This document shows, piece by piece, positions 36,226 through 45,318 of a stretch of DNA of 64,000 nucleotides. Position 1 is the stretch's first letter. Each line of letters opens with the position of its first letter. The DNA is from an uncultured Thalassolituus sp. (GTDB lineage Bacteria > Pseudomonadota > Gammaproteobacteria > Pseudomonadales > Oceanobacteraceae): positions 337,499-401,498 of the forward strand of contig NZ_CATMFB010000001.1 in NCBI RefSeq assembly GCF_950066645.1. The letters run 5' to 3'. The position numbers and the translations under genes are program-made. The notes below the pieces were generated by a model that was not told the DNA's origin, did no database searches, and saw only the letters and a program-made list of their open reading frames with translations.

Positions 36226-37940
36226 TGAGTGAGAGTAAAAAAACAATCAGCCGTCGTGCCTATGCCGATATGTTTGGCCCGACCGTGGGCGACCGTATGC
36301 GTCTGGCGGATACCGAACTCTGGATCGAAATCGAAAAAGACTACACGCTCTATGGCGATGAAGTGAAATTCGGCGGCGGTAAAGTCATCCGTGATGGCAT
36401 GGGCCAGTCGCAGAGCGTGTCTGCCAAGGTCATGGACTGCGTAATTACAAACGCCACAATTATTGATCACACCGGCATTATTAAAGCCGACATCGGTATT
36501 AAAGAAGGGCGCATCGCTGCCATTGGTAAAGCGGGCAACCCGGACGTTCAGGATGGCGTGACCATGGAAGTCGGCCCGGGTACTGACGTGATCGCCGGTG
36601 AAGGCAAAATCATTACCGCCGGTGGTATCGACTCGCATATTCATTTTATCTGCCCACAGCAGATTGAAGAGGCGCTGGCCTCGGGTATTACCACCATGCT
36701 CGGTGGTGGTACTGGCCCAACCACAGGCACCAACGCCACGACCGTGACGCCGGGCCCGTGGAATATGGCGCGTATGCTGGAAGCCGCAGATGAATTCCCG
36801 ATGAATCTGGGTTTTCTGGGTAAGGGCAACGCCAGCCTGCCAGAAGGTCTGCGTGAACAAATCGCCGCAGGTGCGATTGGCCTCAAGCTTCATGAAGACT
36901 GGGGAACAACGCCAGCCACGATTGATTGCGCCTTAACCGTCGCGGAAGAAACCGATACACAGGTGGCGATTCATACCGACACCCTGAACGAATCCGGTTT
37001 TGTTGAAGACACTATTGCCGCATTTAAGGGCCGCACGATTCACACTTACCACACCGAAGGTGCGGGCGGTGGTCATGCGCCAGATATTATTAAAGCGGCG
37101 GGTCTGCCGAATGTGTTGCCGTCGTCGACCAACCCGACGCGCCCTTACACAGTCAATACGGCTGACGAACACCTCGATATGCTGATGGTGTGTCACCACC
37201 TTGATCCGAGCATTCCGGAAGACGTGGCTTTTGCTGAGTCGCGTATCCGTCGCGAGACCATCGCTGCGGAAGATATTCTCCATGATCTTGGTGCCTTCTC
37301 GATGATCTCATCAGATTCACAGGCGATGGGGCGTGTGGGCGAAGTGGTGACGCGTACCTGGCAGACCGCGCACAAGATGAAAGTGCAGCGTGGCAACCTG
37401 CCGGAAGATCCGGAAACTCACGATAACTTCCGGGTAAAACGCTACGTTGCGAAATACACCATTAACCCGGCGATTGCGCATGGCATGTCGCATGAAATCG
37501 GTTCGGTGGAAGTCGGTAAACTTGCAGATCTGGTGGTCTGGAGCCCGGCATTCTTTGGGGTAAAACCCGACCTGATTTTAAAAGGCGGATTTATTGCCAT
37601 GGCGAAAATGGGTGACCCGAATGCGTCTATCCCGACGCCTCAGCCTGTGCATTATCGTCCGATGTTTGGTTCTTACGGTAAAACCCGTAATGCAACCAGC
37701 ATGACCTTTATTTCGCAGGCGGCACTGGATGCCGGCGTGCCAGAAAAACTCGGCCTTAAAAACCTGATCGGTGTGGTGAAAGGCTGCCGCACGGCGACTA
37801 AAGCCGACATGATATTAAATGACTGGCAGCCGGATATTTTGGTTGATCCACAGACATACGAAGTACGTGCGAATGGTGAGTTGCTGACCTGTGAGCCGGC
37901 GGAAGTATTGCCGATGGCACAACGTTACTTTTTATTCTAA
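36225..37940 (+). CDS. ureC: Urease alpha (catalytic) subunit
   Basis: A 571-aa UreC with an intact bi-nickel active site: His138 and His140 (SHIHFICP), the carbamylated Lys221 (GLKLHEDWG), the [14 protein letters not shown] region, the flap MVCHHLD with Cys323 and His324, and the later SSDSQAMGR Asp. Numbering is shifted by +4 from the Klebsiella enzyme. Full length, no damage. Urea hydrolysis gives nitrogen and raises pH. Confidence 0.98.
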   Translation: MSESKKTISRRAYADMFGPTVGDRMRLADTELWIEIEKDYTLYGDEVKFGGGKVIRDGMGQSQSVSAKVMDCVITNATIIDHTGIIKADIGIKEGRIAAIGKAGNPDVQDGVTMEVGPGTDVIAGEGKIITAGGIDSHIHFICPQQIEEALASGITTMLGGGTGPTTGTNATTVTPGPWNMARMLEAADEFPMNLGFLGKGNASLPEGLREQIAAGAIGLKLHEDWGTTPATIDCALTVAEETDTQVAIHTDTLNESGFVEDTIAAFKGRTIHTYHTEGAGGGHAPDIIKAAGLPNVLPSSTNPTRPYTVNTADEHLDMLMVCHHLDPSIPEDVAFAESRIRRETIAAEDILHDLGAFSMISSDSQAMGRVGEVVTRTWQTAHKMKVQRGNLPEDPETHDNFRVKRYVAKYTINPAIAHGMSHEIGSVEVGKLADLVVWSPAFFGVKPDLILKGGFIAMAKMGDPNASIPTPQPVHYRPMFGSYGKTRNATSMTFISQAALDAGVPEKLGLKNLIGVVKGCRTATKADMILNDWQPDILVDPQTYEVRANGELLTCEPAEVLPMAQRYFLF

Positions 37941-37977
37941 TTAAAGGCTCAGCCGATTCTCTAAATTGAAGAAAAAC

Positions 37978-38502
37978 ATGATTGAACTGATTAAAAAATT
38001 AACCGCTCACGACGTGTCGCACGCAGATTTATCTGCAGCGAAAACACTGAGCCTGCCGATTGAAGCACGCATCAAAAGCCGACAGCGAGCGACTCTTAAC
38101 GACGGCACTGAAGCCGGTCTTTTTTTAGAGCGCGGTACGCTACTGCGCGGCGGTGATGTGATTACCGATGGTCAGGGTACGCTGGTGGTTATTAAGGCGG
38201 CGGATGAAACGGTATCGACCGTACGCTGTGCTGATCCGCTGTTACTGGCGAAGATTGCATATCACCTGGGTAACCGCCATGTGCCGCTGCAGATTGAATC
38301 GGGCTGGCTGCGTTTTCAGCATGATCACGTACTTGAAGATATGGTGCGCCAGTTACCAGGTGCGGCAGAAGCCGCCGAAGTGATTTGTGAGCAGGCACCA
38401 TTTGAGCCTGAGTCTGGTGCGTATCAGCAGGGTGGTGGTCATCACCATCATTCACATGATCACGAACATACACACGAGCATTCGCACGGGCACTCTCATT
38501 AA
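37978..38502 (+). CDS. ureE: Urease nickel metallochaperone UreE
   Basis: A 174-aa UreE. ATG 37978 ([11 protein letters not shown]) is preferred to an upstream TTG at 37966. The core has [20 protein letters not shown] and the metal-site segment [13 protein letters not shown]. The C-terminal tail is very His-rich (more than ten His in the last 25 residues), a nickel store known from Klebsiella-type UreE. It delivers nickel to UreG. Confidence 0.95.
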   Translation: MIELIKKLTAHDVSHADLSAAKTLSLPIEARIKSRQRATLNDGTEAGLFLERGTLLRGGDVITDGQGTLVVIKAADETVSTVRCADPLLLAKIAYHLGNRHVPLQIESGWLRFQHDHVLEDMVRQLPGAAEAAEVICEQAPFEPESGAYQQGGGHHHHSHDHEHTHEHSHGHSH

Positions 38503-38544
38503 GAGCCAGAGCGAATGAACGAGAAGATTTTACGGAGAACTACC

Positions 38545-38787
38545 ATGAAAAAAATTATTACTGCAGCAGTCGCAACCGCTTTCTCAATCGCTTTCTCAAC
38601 TACTGCTATCGCACACGAAGGCGATCACGCGGGTGAATCCCTCGGTGGCCTGGTGCATCACTCACTGTTCGATGCCGACCACCTGTTGATGCTGGTGGGT
38701 GCGGCGCTGGTAATCGGTAGTGGTGTTGCCATGTTTGTGCGCAGCCAGAAGCAGAATTCAAACTCTGAGAAGGCAGATAAGCGCTAA
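38545..38787 (+). CDS. Small UreJ/HupE-like membrane protein in the urease operon
   Basis: An 80-aa protein; ATG 38545 has GGAG upstream, while ATG 38515 would put 10 polar residues before the signal. The signal peptide ends TTAIA, exposing HEGDHAG, and one further hydrophobic segment (DADHLLMLVGAALVIGSGVA) matches the core of the HupE/UreJ nickel transporter family (a GxDHLL motif). Only one or two of the usual six to seven helices are present. It is probably a nickel-binding or transport-related remnant or miniature; His/Asp residues face the periplasm. Confidence 0.72.
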   Translation: MKKIITAAVATAFSIAFSTTAIAHEGDHAGESLGGLVHHSLFDADHLLMLVGAALVIGSGVAMFVRSQKQNSNSEKADKR

Positions 38788-38790
38788 ATT

Positions 38791-39477
38791 ATGTCGGCTG
38801 CGTATTTTCGTCTTCAGCAACTGATCAGCCCGTCTCTGCCGATAGGTGCTTTTACCTATTCGCAAGGTATGGAGTGGGCGGTCGAAAGCGGCTGGATCAA
38901 AAAAGCAGACAGCCTGTACGACTGGCTCGATTCACTGCTCAGCGGCACTATGGTGACGATGGAGTTACCTATGCTGCTGCGCTTTGCTGATGCGATTGAA
39001 GCTGGCGATGCAGACGCCTGTCTGCAGCATGCGGCGTTTTTATTGTCATGCCGTGAAACCAGTGAGCTGCGCGCTGAAGAACACCAGCGTGGCCAGGCGT
39101 TTACCGCACTGCTGGATAAACTGCCTGAATCTGCTGAATGGCCAGAGCTGAATAACCCAGAATGGCGAGCTTCGCTTGAGATGAGCCAGCTTGCAGGCTT
39201 TGCGCTGGCTTGCCATAAGTGGCAGATCAACCGCGAAGATATGCTGCGTGGTTATTTATGGAGCTGGCTCGAGAACATGGTGATTGGTGCCGTAAAACTG
39301 ATCCCTCTCGGGCAGAGCGATGGGCAACGGGTGTTGTTCCGCTTTACCGAAAAACTCGGTCAGGCCTGTGAGCAAGCCTTTGCGATAGAAGACGATGACA
39401 TAGGTGCATCATCACCGGCACAGGCCATCGCCAGCAGTCTGCACGAAACACAGTATTGTCGTTTATTCCGCTCATAA
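38791..39477 (+). CDS. ureF: Urease accessory protein UreF
   Basis: A 228-aa UreF: LQQLISPSLPIGAFTYSQGME near the start is diagnostic, followed by RETSELRAEEHQRGQAF and YLWSWLENMVIGAVKLIPLGQ. UreF bridges UreD-urease and the UreG GTPase and acts as a fidelity checkpoint for carbamylation. It starts 3 bp after the small UreJ-like gene. Confidence 0.96.
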   Translation: MSAAYFRLQQLISPSLPIGAFTYSQGMEWAVESGWIKKADSLYDWLDSLLSGTMVTMELPMLLRFADAIEAGDADACLQHAAFLLSCRETSELRAEEHQRGQAFTALLDKLPESAEWPELNNPEWRASLEMSQLAGFALACHKWQINREDMLRGYLWSWLENMVIGAVKLIPLGQSDGQRVLFRFTEKLGQACEQAFAIEDDDIGASSPAQAIASSLHETQYCRLFRS

Positions 39478-39550
39478 ATGGCTGCGGTTTAAACCTGAAT
39501 TAAAAACTTAAACTTAATGAGTTTAAAAAGAGAAATTACAGGAATTAAAA

Positions 39551-40192
39551 ATGGCTGATTACAAATCCCCACTGCGTGTTGGTATCGGCGGCCCGGTAGG
39601 CTCAGGTAAAACCGCGCTTTTAGAACAGCTCTGTAAAGCCATGCGCGACGATTACCATATCGCCGTAGTCACCAACGATATTTACACCAAAGAAGACCAG
39701 CGCATTCTGACTCAGGCCGAAGCGCTTGAGCCTGAGCGTATCGTCGGTGTCGAAACCGGTGGTTGCCCACACACTGCTATCCGTGAAGATGCCTCAATGA
39801 ATCTGGCGGCGGTTGAAGCGTTGGCGAAGAAGTTCGGTAATCTGGATGTGGTGTTCGTAGAAAGCGGCGGTGACAACCTGTCTGCGACCTTCAGCCCGGA
39901 GCTGGCTGATCTGACTATCTACGTGATCGACGTTGCATCCGGTGAAAAGATCCCGCGTAAAGGCGGCCCGGGTATTACCAAGTCTGATCTGCTGGTGATT
40001 AACAAAATCGACCTGGCCGATCTGGTAGGTGCGAACCTGAGCATTATGGATTCTGATACCAAGCGTATGCGCGGTGAGAAGCCTTACGTGTTCTCAAACC
40101 TGCGTACCGATATTGAAGGCCTGAACGACATCATCAGCTTTATCACCCGTGAAGGGATGCTGAAGAGTCATGCGGAGAAGATGGCGGGGTGA
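39551..40192 (+). CDS. ureG: Urease accessory GTPase UreG
   Basis: A 213-aa SIMIBI-class GTPase. P-loop [15 protein letters not shown], the [10 protein letters not shown] switch, [17 protein letters not shown] with the nickel-binding CPH motif, and the NKIDLAD base-recognition motif. GTP hydrolysis powers nickel insertion into urease. It is separated from ureF by 73 bp but shares the operon and precedes a terminator. Confidence 0.98.
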   Translation: MADYKSPLRVGIGGPVGSGKTALLEQLCKAMRDDYHIAVVTNDIYTKEDQRILTQAEALEPERIVGVETGGCPHTAIREDASMNLAAVEALAKKFGNLDVVFVESGGDNLSATFSPELADLTIYVIDVASGEKIPRKGGPGITKSDLLVINKIDLADLVGANLSIMDSDTKRMRGEKPYVFSNLRTDIEGLNDIISFITREGMLKSHAEKMAG

Positions 40193-40214
40193 GTAGCTTC
40201 CAGATATGTTAAAA

Positions 40215-40238
40215 AAACCGGCTAATGCCGGTTTCTTT
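40215..40238 (+). terminator. Terminator of the urease operon
   Basis: Stem AAACCGGC / GCCGGTTT with a TAAT loop and a T-rich tail (tttctttaa). The A run before the stem gives Ts on the minus strand, so it may also serve the converging lipoprotein gene. Confidence 0.88.
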
Positions 40239-40249
40239 AATCTTTCAGA

Positions 40250-41050
40250 TCAGTTTTTTCTAACGAAATAAGATGTACCTGGCACGGTTAATACATATCC
40301 GTGATCGATAAACTGATCTTCTACAGGCTCGCAATCTACACATGGAGTATAAATAGTGTTGATCGTATATCCTTGATATGAATACTCAATCGGGTATTCC
40401 CATGAGGAAGTCTCACCTGTTGCCGGGATGTGCGCGCTTGCATATGTACCAGTCCCATCCGGTAGGAGTGTTAGATTATCAAAGCCTGAATCGTATAGCG
40501 CGAAACTCCGACTTACACGCTCTGAGTAGTATCTATAAGTAAGCGGATTTTCTTGGATTTTCTTCATGACTCCAGTTTTGAAGAACTCCTCATCACAATG
40601 TGTATAACTCCCCTTGATCTCAGTTCCAGCTGGAGAACTGGCAAGCGGTACTCCGACAGGAGTCACAGCGGAAACAGAGGCGAGAGCGTCCGCTTCCGTG
40701 CGTCCGATAGCGTTTTTCTCGTATTGAGTTGCAATATAGAAAAGACCTTCACGATATTCCCAGGCGCCGGTCTCACGAACGATATTATAGCGCGGTATGT
40801 AATCCAGCTCCTGAGCCCCCTTCATGACGTAACCCAATAAGTACGGAATTTCATATCGTTTCTCATGTTGCATGGTACCGTCTGCGAAAAACGTATAGTT
40901 CTCTTCATACGTGTCTTCTGGTAGTTTTCCTTCATTACTCCAGTTACCAACAACACACGATTGCATATCTGTAGTCGGTTCATTGAAAAGTGTGTCAGCA
41001 CCACAGCCGGAAAAGAGGATAGCAAGGGAGGTTAACGCTAATTTTTTCAT
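40250..41050 (-). CDS. Uncharacterised lipoprotein
   Basis: A 266-aa protein with a clean lipoprotein signal: MKKLALTSLAILFSGC, lipobox FSGC. A longer frame to 41173 adds 41 residues with no merit. The mature part contains a VVGNWSNEG motif, reminiscent of lipocalin-like or META-like domains with Trp near the start, and Cys pairs (CVDC). No family is recognised. Convergent with ureG and unrelated to urease by content. Confidence 0.78.
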   Translation of the reverse strand: MKKLALTSLAILFSGCGADTLFNEPTTDMQSCVVGNWSNEGKLPEDTYEENYTFFADGTMQHEKRYEIPYLLGYVMKGAQELDYIPRYNIVRETGAWEYREGLFYIATQYEKNAIGRTEADALASVSAVTPVGVPLASSPAGTEIKGSYTHCDEEFFKTGVMKKIQENPLTYRYYSERVSRSFALYDSGFDNLTLLPDGTGTYASAHIPATGETSSWEYPIEYSYQGYTINTIYTPCVDCEPVEDQFIDHGYVLTVPGTSYFVRKN

Positions 41051-41300
41051 TACTAATATCCATGTAGATAAGCGATAGCCGGAACATAATGGTGATTCAA
41101 TGTGTGGTCTATAGAATTGTTGTAGTTGAAATGGATGTGAGACTTGCTGCGTTACACTGGCTTTGATGGCCATGTCACGATTGAAGGATGGGCTTTAAAG
41201 GTCTAGTTATTTTGTTTGGTGGCCGCTTGATTCATGCGAATTCTTGGATAACTTCCGAGTCGAACCTGTCAGAGGTTCTCGTCCTTCTCAGACTTGCGGT
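41051..41300. other. Intergenic stretch with no gene seen
   Basis: No open frame with a credible ribosome site is present. A short inverted repeat GAACCT / AGGTTC (41262-41278) includes an 11-base match (41268-41278) to the T-arm of the nearby tRNA-Arg in the opposite orientation; this could be chance. Confidence 0.4.
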
Positions 41301-41363
41301 TAAATAAAAAGGGCTGTCAGATATGAATGCTACGCAAGCATATCTGACAGCCCTTTTTATTTA
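41301..41363. terminator. Very long bidirectional hairpin abutting tRNA-Arg
   Basis: A perfect 25-bp inverted repeat (41301-41325 and 41339-41363) around a 13-nt loop that itself holds TGC / GCA. On the minus strand it ends in CCCTTTTTATTTA directly after the tRNA CCA end, so it terminates the tRNA transcript; both arms carry runs that would work in either direction. Confidence 0.9.
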
Positions 41364-41364
41364 A

Positions 41365-41441
41365 TGGCCCGCCCGAGAGGATTCGAACCTCTGACCTTTG
41401 CCTCCGGAGGGCAACGCTCTATCCAGCTGAGCTACGGGCGG
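41365..41441 (-). tRNA. tRNA-Arg (anticodon CCG)
   Basis: A 77-nt cloverleaf read on the minus strand. Acceptor stem CCGCCCG / CGGGCGG, discriminator G and encoded CCA; D-arm TAGCTCAGCTGGATAGAGC; anticodon loop CTCCGGA with anticodon CCG between TTGCC / GGCAA; T-loop GGTTCGAATCC. Complete, no mismatch in the stems. Confidence 0.97.
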
Positions 41442-41538
41442 TTTACGGTTCAGCGTTAAACTGATGTCGTAAGTGCCCGCATTGTATATGGTTTTTTGGG
41501 GTGGTTCTACTGGGGTTTCACCTTGATTGATTCCGAAT

Positions 41539-42615
41539 TCAGATCAGGGCAGCGGCTTTGATCTGTGCATAGAGTGAGAGGCCGGGGCGAAGTTGCAGGT
41601 GGTTGCCTGAGGCGCGTGTGATTCTGGTCAGCAGTGTGTGTTTGCCACACCGGAGGTAGACGATGCACATGGCAGGGTTGGCGTCCTGTCGTATGTCGGT
41701 GATGGTACAGGGCAGGGTGTTGAGTATGCTGCTGTGGCTTTCCGGCTGATGGCTGAGGCTGATATCCCGGGCCTGTATCCATAGTTTGACTGCTTGTCCC
41801 GGACGCAGCCCCTGTGCGGGTAATCGCAGAGAGACTCCGGTGTCGATATGCACGTGGGCAAGTTGCCAGTGGCTGTCGATGCTGCTGATGCCCCCCTCGA
41901 TGATACTGCCTGCTTCACTGCCTATATCTGCCGGAAATGCCTGGTCAGTCAGTATCTCGTGCAATGGGCCGCTGATGGTGGTGCAGCCCTGTTCCAGAGC
42001 GACCAGGTAGTCGGCGAGCCGTGCAGTCTCGGCAAGTGAGTGGGTTACGTATATGACGGGTGTGTTCAGTTCGTCCCGGAGTCGTTCTATGTAGGGGAGG
42101 ATATCCTGCTTGCGGCCCTCATCGAGTGACGCAAGTGGTTCGTCCATTAACAGCAACGCTGGTTGACGCATGAGGGCGCGGACGATAGCAACACGCTGAC
42201 GCTCGCCACCTGATAGCGATTCAGGTGTCCGCTTCAGGGTGTGCCCTATATCAAACAGATCGAGCAGTGCGTCTTTTTCGGAGGAGGCGCTGCGTTTCAG
42301 TGCGTGGCGCTCTGCGAACGCCAGATTATCGGCGACGTTCAAGTGAGGAAACAGGCTGGCTTCCTGAAACACGTAGGCAATAGGGCGCTGATGCGCTGGC
42401 AGATTCACCGAGGGACTTAGCCAGACATGGTCACCAAAGGTAATCTGCCCCTTCGGCTGTTCCAATCCTGCGAGGCATCTCAGCAGGGATGTTTTTCCGC
42501 ACCCTGAAGGGCCGAAAATCACACTGATGCCAGTCGCGGGAAGGTCCAGCTCTGCATCAAGAATAAAGTCGCCCAGCGAGTGTCTGATGTGCGCTGTCAG
42601 CCTTGGTTCAGCCAC
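41539..42615 (-). CDS. modC: Molybdate ABC transporter ATPase ModC
   Basis: A 358-aa ATPase: Walker A GPSGCGKTS at about residue 34, signature LSGGERQRVAIVRAL, Walker B LLLMDEPLASLD, and switch His in YVTHS. The C-terminal 120 residues form the Mop/TOBE oxyanion-sensing region (WIQARDISLS). It overlaps modB by 19 bp. It energises molybdate import for molybdenum cofactor enzymes. Confidence 0.95.
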   Translation of the reverse strand: MAEPRLTAHIRHSLGDFILDAELDLPATGISVIFGPSGCGKTSLLRCLAGLEQPKGQITFGDHVWLSPSVNLPAHQRPIAYVFQEASLFPHLNVADNLAFAERHALKRSASSEKDALLDLFDIGHTLKRTPESLSGGERQRVAIVRALMRQPALLLMDEPLASLDEGRKQDILPYIERLRDELNTPVIYVTHSLAETARLADYLVALEQGCTTISGPLHEILTDQAFPADIGSEAGSIIEGGISSIDSHWQLAHVHIDTGVSLRLPAQGLRPGQAVKLWIQARDISLSHQPESHSSILNTLPCTITDIRQDANPAMCIVYLRCGKHTLLTRITRASGNHLQLRPGLSLYAQIKAAALI

Positions 42616-43310
42616 GGGCGCCCTCCTGTGGTTCTGCGTCCGTACACCAGGCTGAGCACGGCAAACGAGAAGACCAGCAGTATTAATGACAATGCGTGAG
42701 CCTGAGGGTAAGCCAACGCTTCTACGTGATCGTATATCTGCACCGACGCGACCTGAGTTTCACCGGAAATATTGCCGCCGATCATCAGCACGACGCCGAA
42801 TTCTCCGACCGTATGAGCAAAGCCCAGGACAGCAGCGGTGATGTAACCGGGTTTGGCCAGCGGCAGTGTAATCAGCCGAAAGGTCGTCCAGGGTGTCGCG
42901 CCCAGTGTGGCTGCGACTTCAGCGGGGCGCTGCCCAATATTTCTGAAGGCGTTGGTCAGGGGCTGAACTACAAAGGGCAGTGAGTAAATCATTGAGGCCA
43001 CGACTAAGCCCGGAAAACTGAACGCCAGTGAGGGGATTCCCAGAGCGGATAAAGTCTGGCCCGCCACACTGTCAGGGCTGAAGGCAATCAGAAGATAAAA
43101 GCCCAGCACCGTTGGCGGCAATACCAGTGGCAGGGCAACGGTGGCCTGAATAACTGCTCGTAGCCGGTCTTCGCCCCTCGACAGCCAGAGGGCCAGTGGC
43201 GTTGAGAGTATAAGCAGAGCAAGGGTCACGACAGTGGCGAGTTTAAACGTCAGCCAGAGCGCGGTTATGTCCTGTGGTGAAAGCAGCGTGTTACTCATCC
43301 GCAGCATCAT
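42597..43310 (-). CDS. modB: Molybdate ABC transporter permease ModB
   Basis: A 237-aa inner-membrane permease with five to six helices. The EAA loop interacts with ModC (AEVAATLGATPWTTFRLITLPL), and AHTVGEFGVVLMIGGNI is typical of ModB. It starts at ATG 43310 or 43298, inside the 3' end of modA. Confidence 0.95.
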   Translation of the reverse strand: MMLRMSNTLLSPQDITALWLTFKLATVVTLALLILSTPLALWLSRGEDRLRAVIQATVALPLVLPPTVLGFYLLIAFSPDSVAGQTLSALGIPSLAFSFPGLVVASMIYSLPFVVQPLTNAFRNIGQRPAEVAATLGATPWTTFRLITLPLAKPGYITAAVLGFAHTVGEFGVVLMIGGNISGETQVASVQIYDHVEALAYPQAHALSLILLVFSFAVLSLVYGRRTTGGRPWLNQG

Positions 43311-44019
43311 ACCCTTGTTTGTGAATAAATTTTTGGATGTCGTCTGATTTCAGAAAGTTCATAAACTGGAGGGCTGCCGGGTTCTTCAGGCCTTTTGGGG
43401 TGATAACACCCCGTTGTCGTATAGGAGCGTGCAACTCCCTGGGGGCGAGCCAGTGCGTCTGGTTATTCATTTTTCGCACCTGCGCGCGGGCGATAAAACC
43501 AATCGGTGCGCTGCCGCTGGCGATAAAACGATATGTCTGGCTGATATTCTCGCCCTGAACCTGTGTCACCGATGTAACGTTCAATTGGTTCAGAACTTCC
43601 ATCGACGCTTTACCGTATGGCGCGACTCTGGGGTTGGCGATGGCCAGAGGGTTAAGCCTGCCGCTTTGCAGATCGGTGAGTGGTGCCTCGCAGCGTTCCG
43701 GGCACCACAGAACAACCCGGCCAAGAGCGTAGGTATAGAGGCTGAATTGTGTTTCTGGGTATTCCTGCGCCAGCAGTTCAGGCTTGTCGGCATCGGCAGA
43801 CAGAAAAATATCGAAGGGAGCACCATGTCGTATCTGTGCATACAGTTTCCCGGAGGAGGCGGAGCTGACATTGATCTCGTGTCCGGACGTTGTCCTGAAT
43901 CGTTCACCAATTTCACGGGCGCTGTCGGCAAAGTTGGAAGCGACTGCAATATGCAGGCTTTCCGCGCTGGCGGCAGCGCTGATGAATAAGGCCCAGCAAC
44001 AGATAAAGGTGCGTAACAA
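43291..44019 (-). CDS. modA: Molybdate-binding periplasmic protein ModA
   Basis: A 242-aa binding protein with signal peptide (TFICCWALFISAAASA). ModA hallmarks are LHIAVASNFADSAREI, the VSSASSGKLYAQI oxyanion loop, GAPFDIFLSADADKP, and NPRVAPYGKASMEVL. It is the first gene of modABC. No clear ModE palindrome was found in the 68 bp before ytoQ. Confidence 0.95.
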   Translation of the reverse strand: MLRTFICCWALFISAAASAESLHIAVASNFADSAREIGERFRTTSGHEINVSSASSGKLYAQIRHGAPFDIFLSADADKPELLAQEYPETQFSLYTYALGRVVLWCPERCEAPLTDLQSGRLNPLAIANPRVAPYGKASMEVLNQLNVTSVTQVQGENISQTYRFIASGSAPIGFIARAQVRKMNNQTHWLAPRELHAPIRQRGVITPKGLKNPAALQFMNFLKSDDIQKFIHKQGYDAADE

Positions 44020-44087
44020 AATACGGCCTCAATGTAAGGGGGATAAGTGGCATAATACCGTTTTTCATCTGAGTATCGGGAGCACTT

Positions 44088-44528
44088 ATGCACTGGAATA
44101 TTTATCTTTCTGGCGAGATTCACACTGACTGGCGTGAACAGATCATCGAAGGCTGCAAAGAACTTAATCTGCCAGTGAGCTTCACCTCTGCGAATACCGA
44201 TCATGACTCCAGCGATGCAGCAGGAGATTGTCTTGGGCCTGACAGCGAGGGCTTCTGGCGCGACCACAAATCAGCCAAGGTGAATGCGATTCGCATCAAA
44301 ACTCTGATCGAGCAGTGTGACCTGGCAGTCATTCGTTTTGGCGATAAATATAAACAGTGGAATGCTGCGTTTGATGCAGGTTTCTGTGCCGCGCTGGGCA
44401 AGCCATACATCACGTTGCATGGCGACGATATTGTTCATCCTCTGAAAGAGGTGGATGGGGCCGCGATGGCCTGGGCAACGACGCCAGCACAGGTGATTGA
44501 CGTCATTCGGTATGTGACTCAGGGCTGA
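44088..44528 (+). CDS. YtoQ family protein
   Basis: A 146-aa protein matching the YtoQ family: MHWNIYLSGEIHTDWREQI, SANTDHDSSDAAGDCLG, FWRDHKSAKVNAIRI, CDLAVIRFGDKYKQWNAAFD and GKPYITLHGDDI. Its fold resembles nucleoside 2-deoxyribosyltransferases, but its function is unknown. Divergent from modA. Confidence 0.88.
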   Translation: MHWNIYLSGEIHTDWREQIIEGCKELNLPVSFTSANTDHDSSDAAGDCLGPDSEGFWRDHKSAKVNAIRIKTLIEQCDLAVIRFGDKYKQWNAAFDAGFCAALGKPYITLHGDDIVHPLKEVDGAAMAWATTPAQVIDVIRYVTQG

Positions 44529-44548
44529 GCCTTTGCCCGACCCTGGAT

Positions 44549-45316
44549 TCAGGGCTTAGTGGCAGTGATAAAATCCAGCTCCCAGCAGAGCCCTGTTTGT
44601 CCATCACTGAGTGTTTCGAAGCCCAGGTGTGATTTCAATGCCTGGCTCACTTCTTGTGCGGTTGCGAGATCAACCCCGAACATGAGTTTGCAGTATTTTC
44701 CGGCTTCCGCTTCGTCACTGTATATCCAGTGATAGCGGCGGGTCTCTCTGCGTACATCAACAAAGCCAGCGTCTCTGAGACTCTGTTCTGTCGCGCGATT
44801 AAAGTACCAGCCCTCGTGGCCCATGCTGTTGTGATCGCTTAACCAGCCGTCGAGAAACTGCGCTGTTGGGGAGTCTTCTCCGGCATCTGCGAGCATACAG
44901 GTACCGCCCTTGCGCAGAATCCGGAACAGTTCGGAAAAGAGAGGTTTCTTATCTTCGGTATGATGCAGTCCGGCAAGACTGATCGCGATATCCGTACTGG
45001 CGTTTTCAAGCGGGAGGGCGTCTATGCTGCACAGATGCAGAGGGAAGCGGCTGCCCGAGTATCCCAGTTCTCTGAATAACTCACTGGTTTCCAGGTGCGT
45101 TAACTGCACATCATCCGGAAGATAGTGCGCCAGGTAGCCACCCCCGGAAGGAATATCGACAACCTGCATTCCGGGTGTCATCTTCAGACCTTTCAGGGCC
45201 GCTAAGAATTCTTCAGTGCGCGCCTCAGGCCAGTTGAGCATGGCCTGGTGGTAGGCGTCTGCGCGCTTGTTGAAGATGTCTTTGTAACTTCTTAAGGGGG
45301 TATCAGTTTCAAACAT
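44549..45316 (-). CDS. Class I SAM-dependent methyltransferase
   Basis: A 255-aa methyltransferase. Motif I is VVDIPSGGGYLAHYL, motif II includes HLETSE, motif IV is DIAISLAGLHHTED, and RILRKGGTCMLAD is typical of Methyltransf_11 proteins. It starts 2 bp after the stop of the adenylate-forming gene and ends the four-gene run that starts with the beta-helix lipoprotein. The substrate is unknown; the operon suggests modification of a small carboxylate or an envelope molecule. Confidence 0.85.
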   Translation of the reverse strand: MFETDTPLRSYKDIFNKRADAYHQAMLNWPEARTEEFLAALKGLKMTPGMQVVDIPSGGGYLAHYLPDDVQLTHLETSELFRELGYSGSRFPLHLCSIDALPLENASTDIAISLAGLHHTEDKKPLFSELFRILRKGGTCMLADAGEDSPTAQFLDGWLSDHNSMGHEGWYFNRATEQSLRDAGFVDVRRETRRYHWIYSDEAEAGKYCKLMFGVDLATAQEVSQALKSHLGFETLSDGQTGLCWELDFITATKP

Positions 45317-45318
45317 CT

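Noticed and set aside
44020..44087. A ModE operator between modA and ytoQ
   Set aside because: No palindrome of the ModE type was found in the 68 bp.
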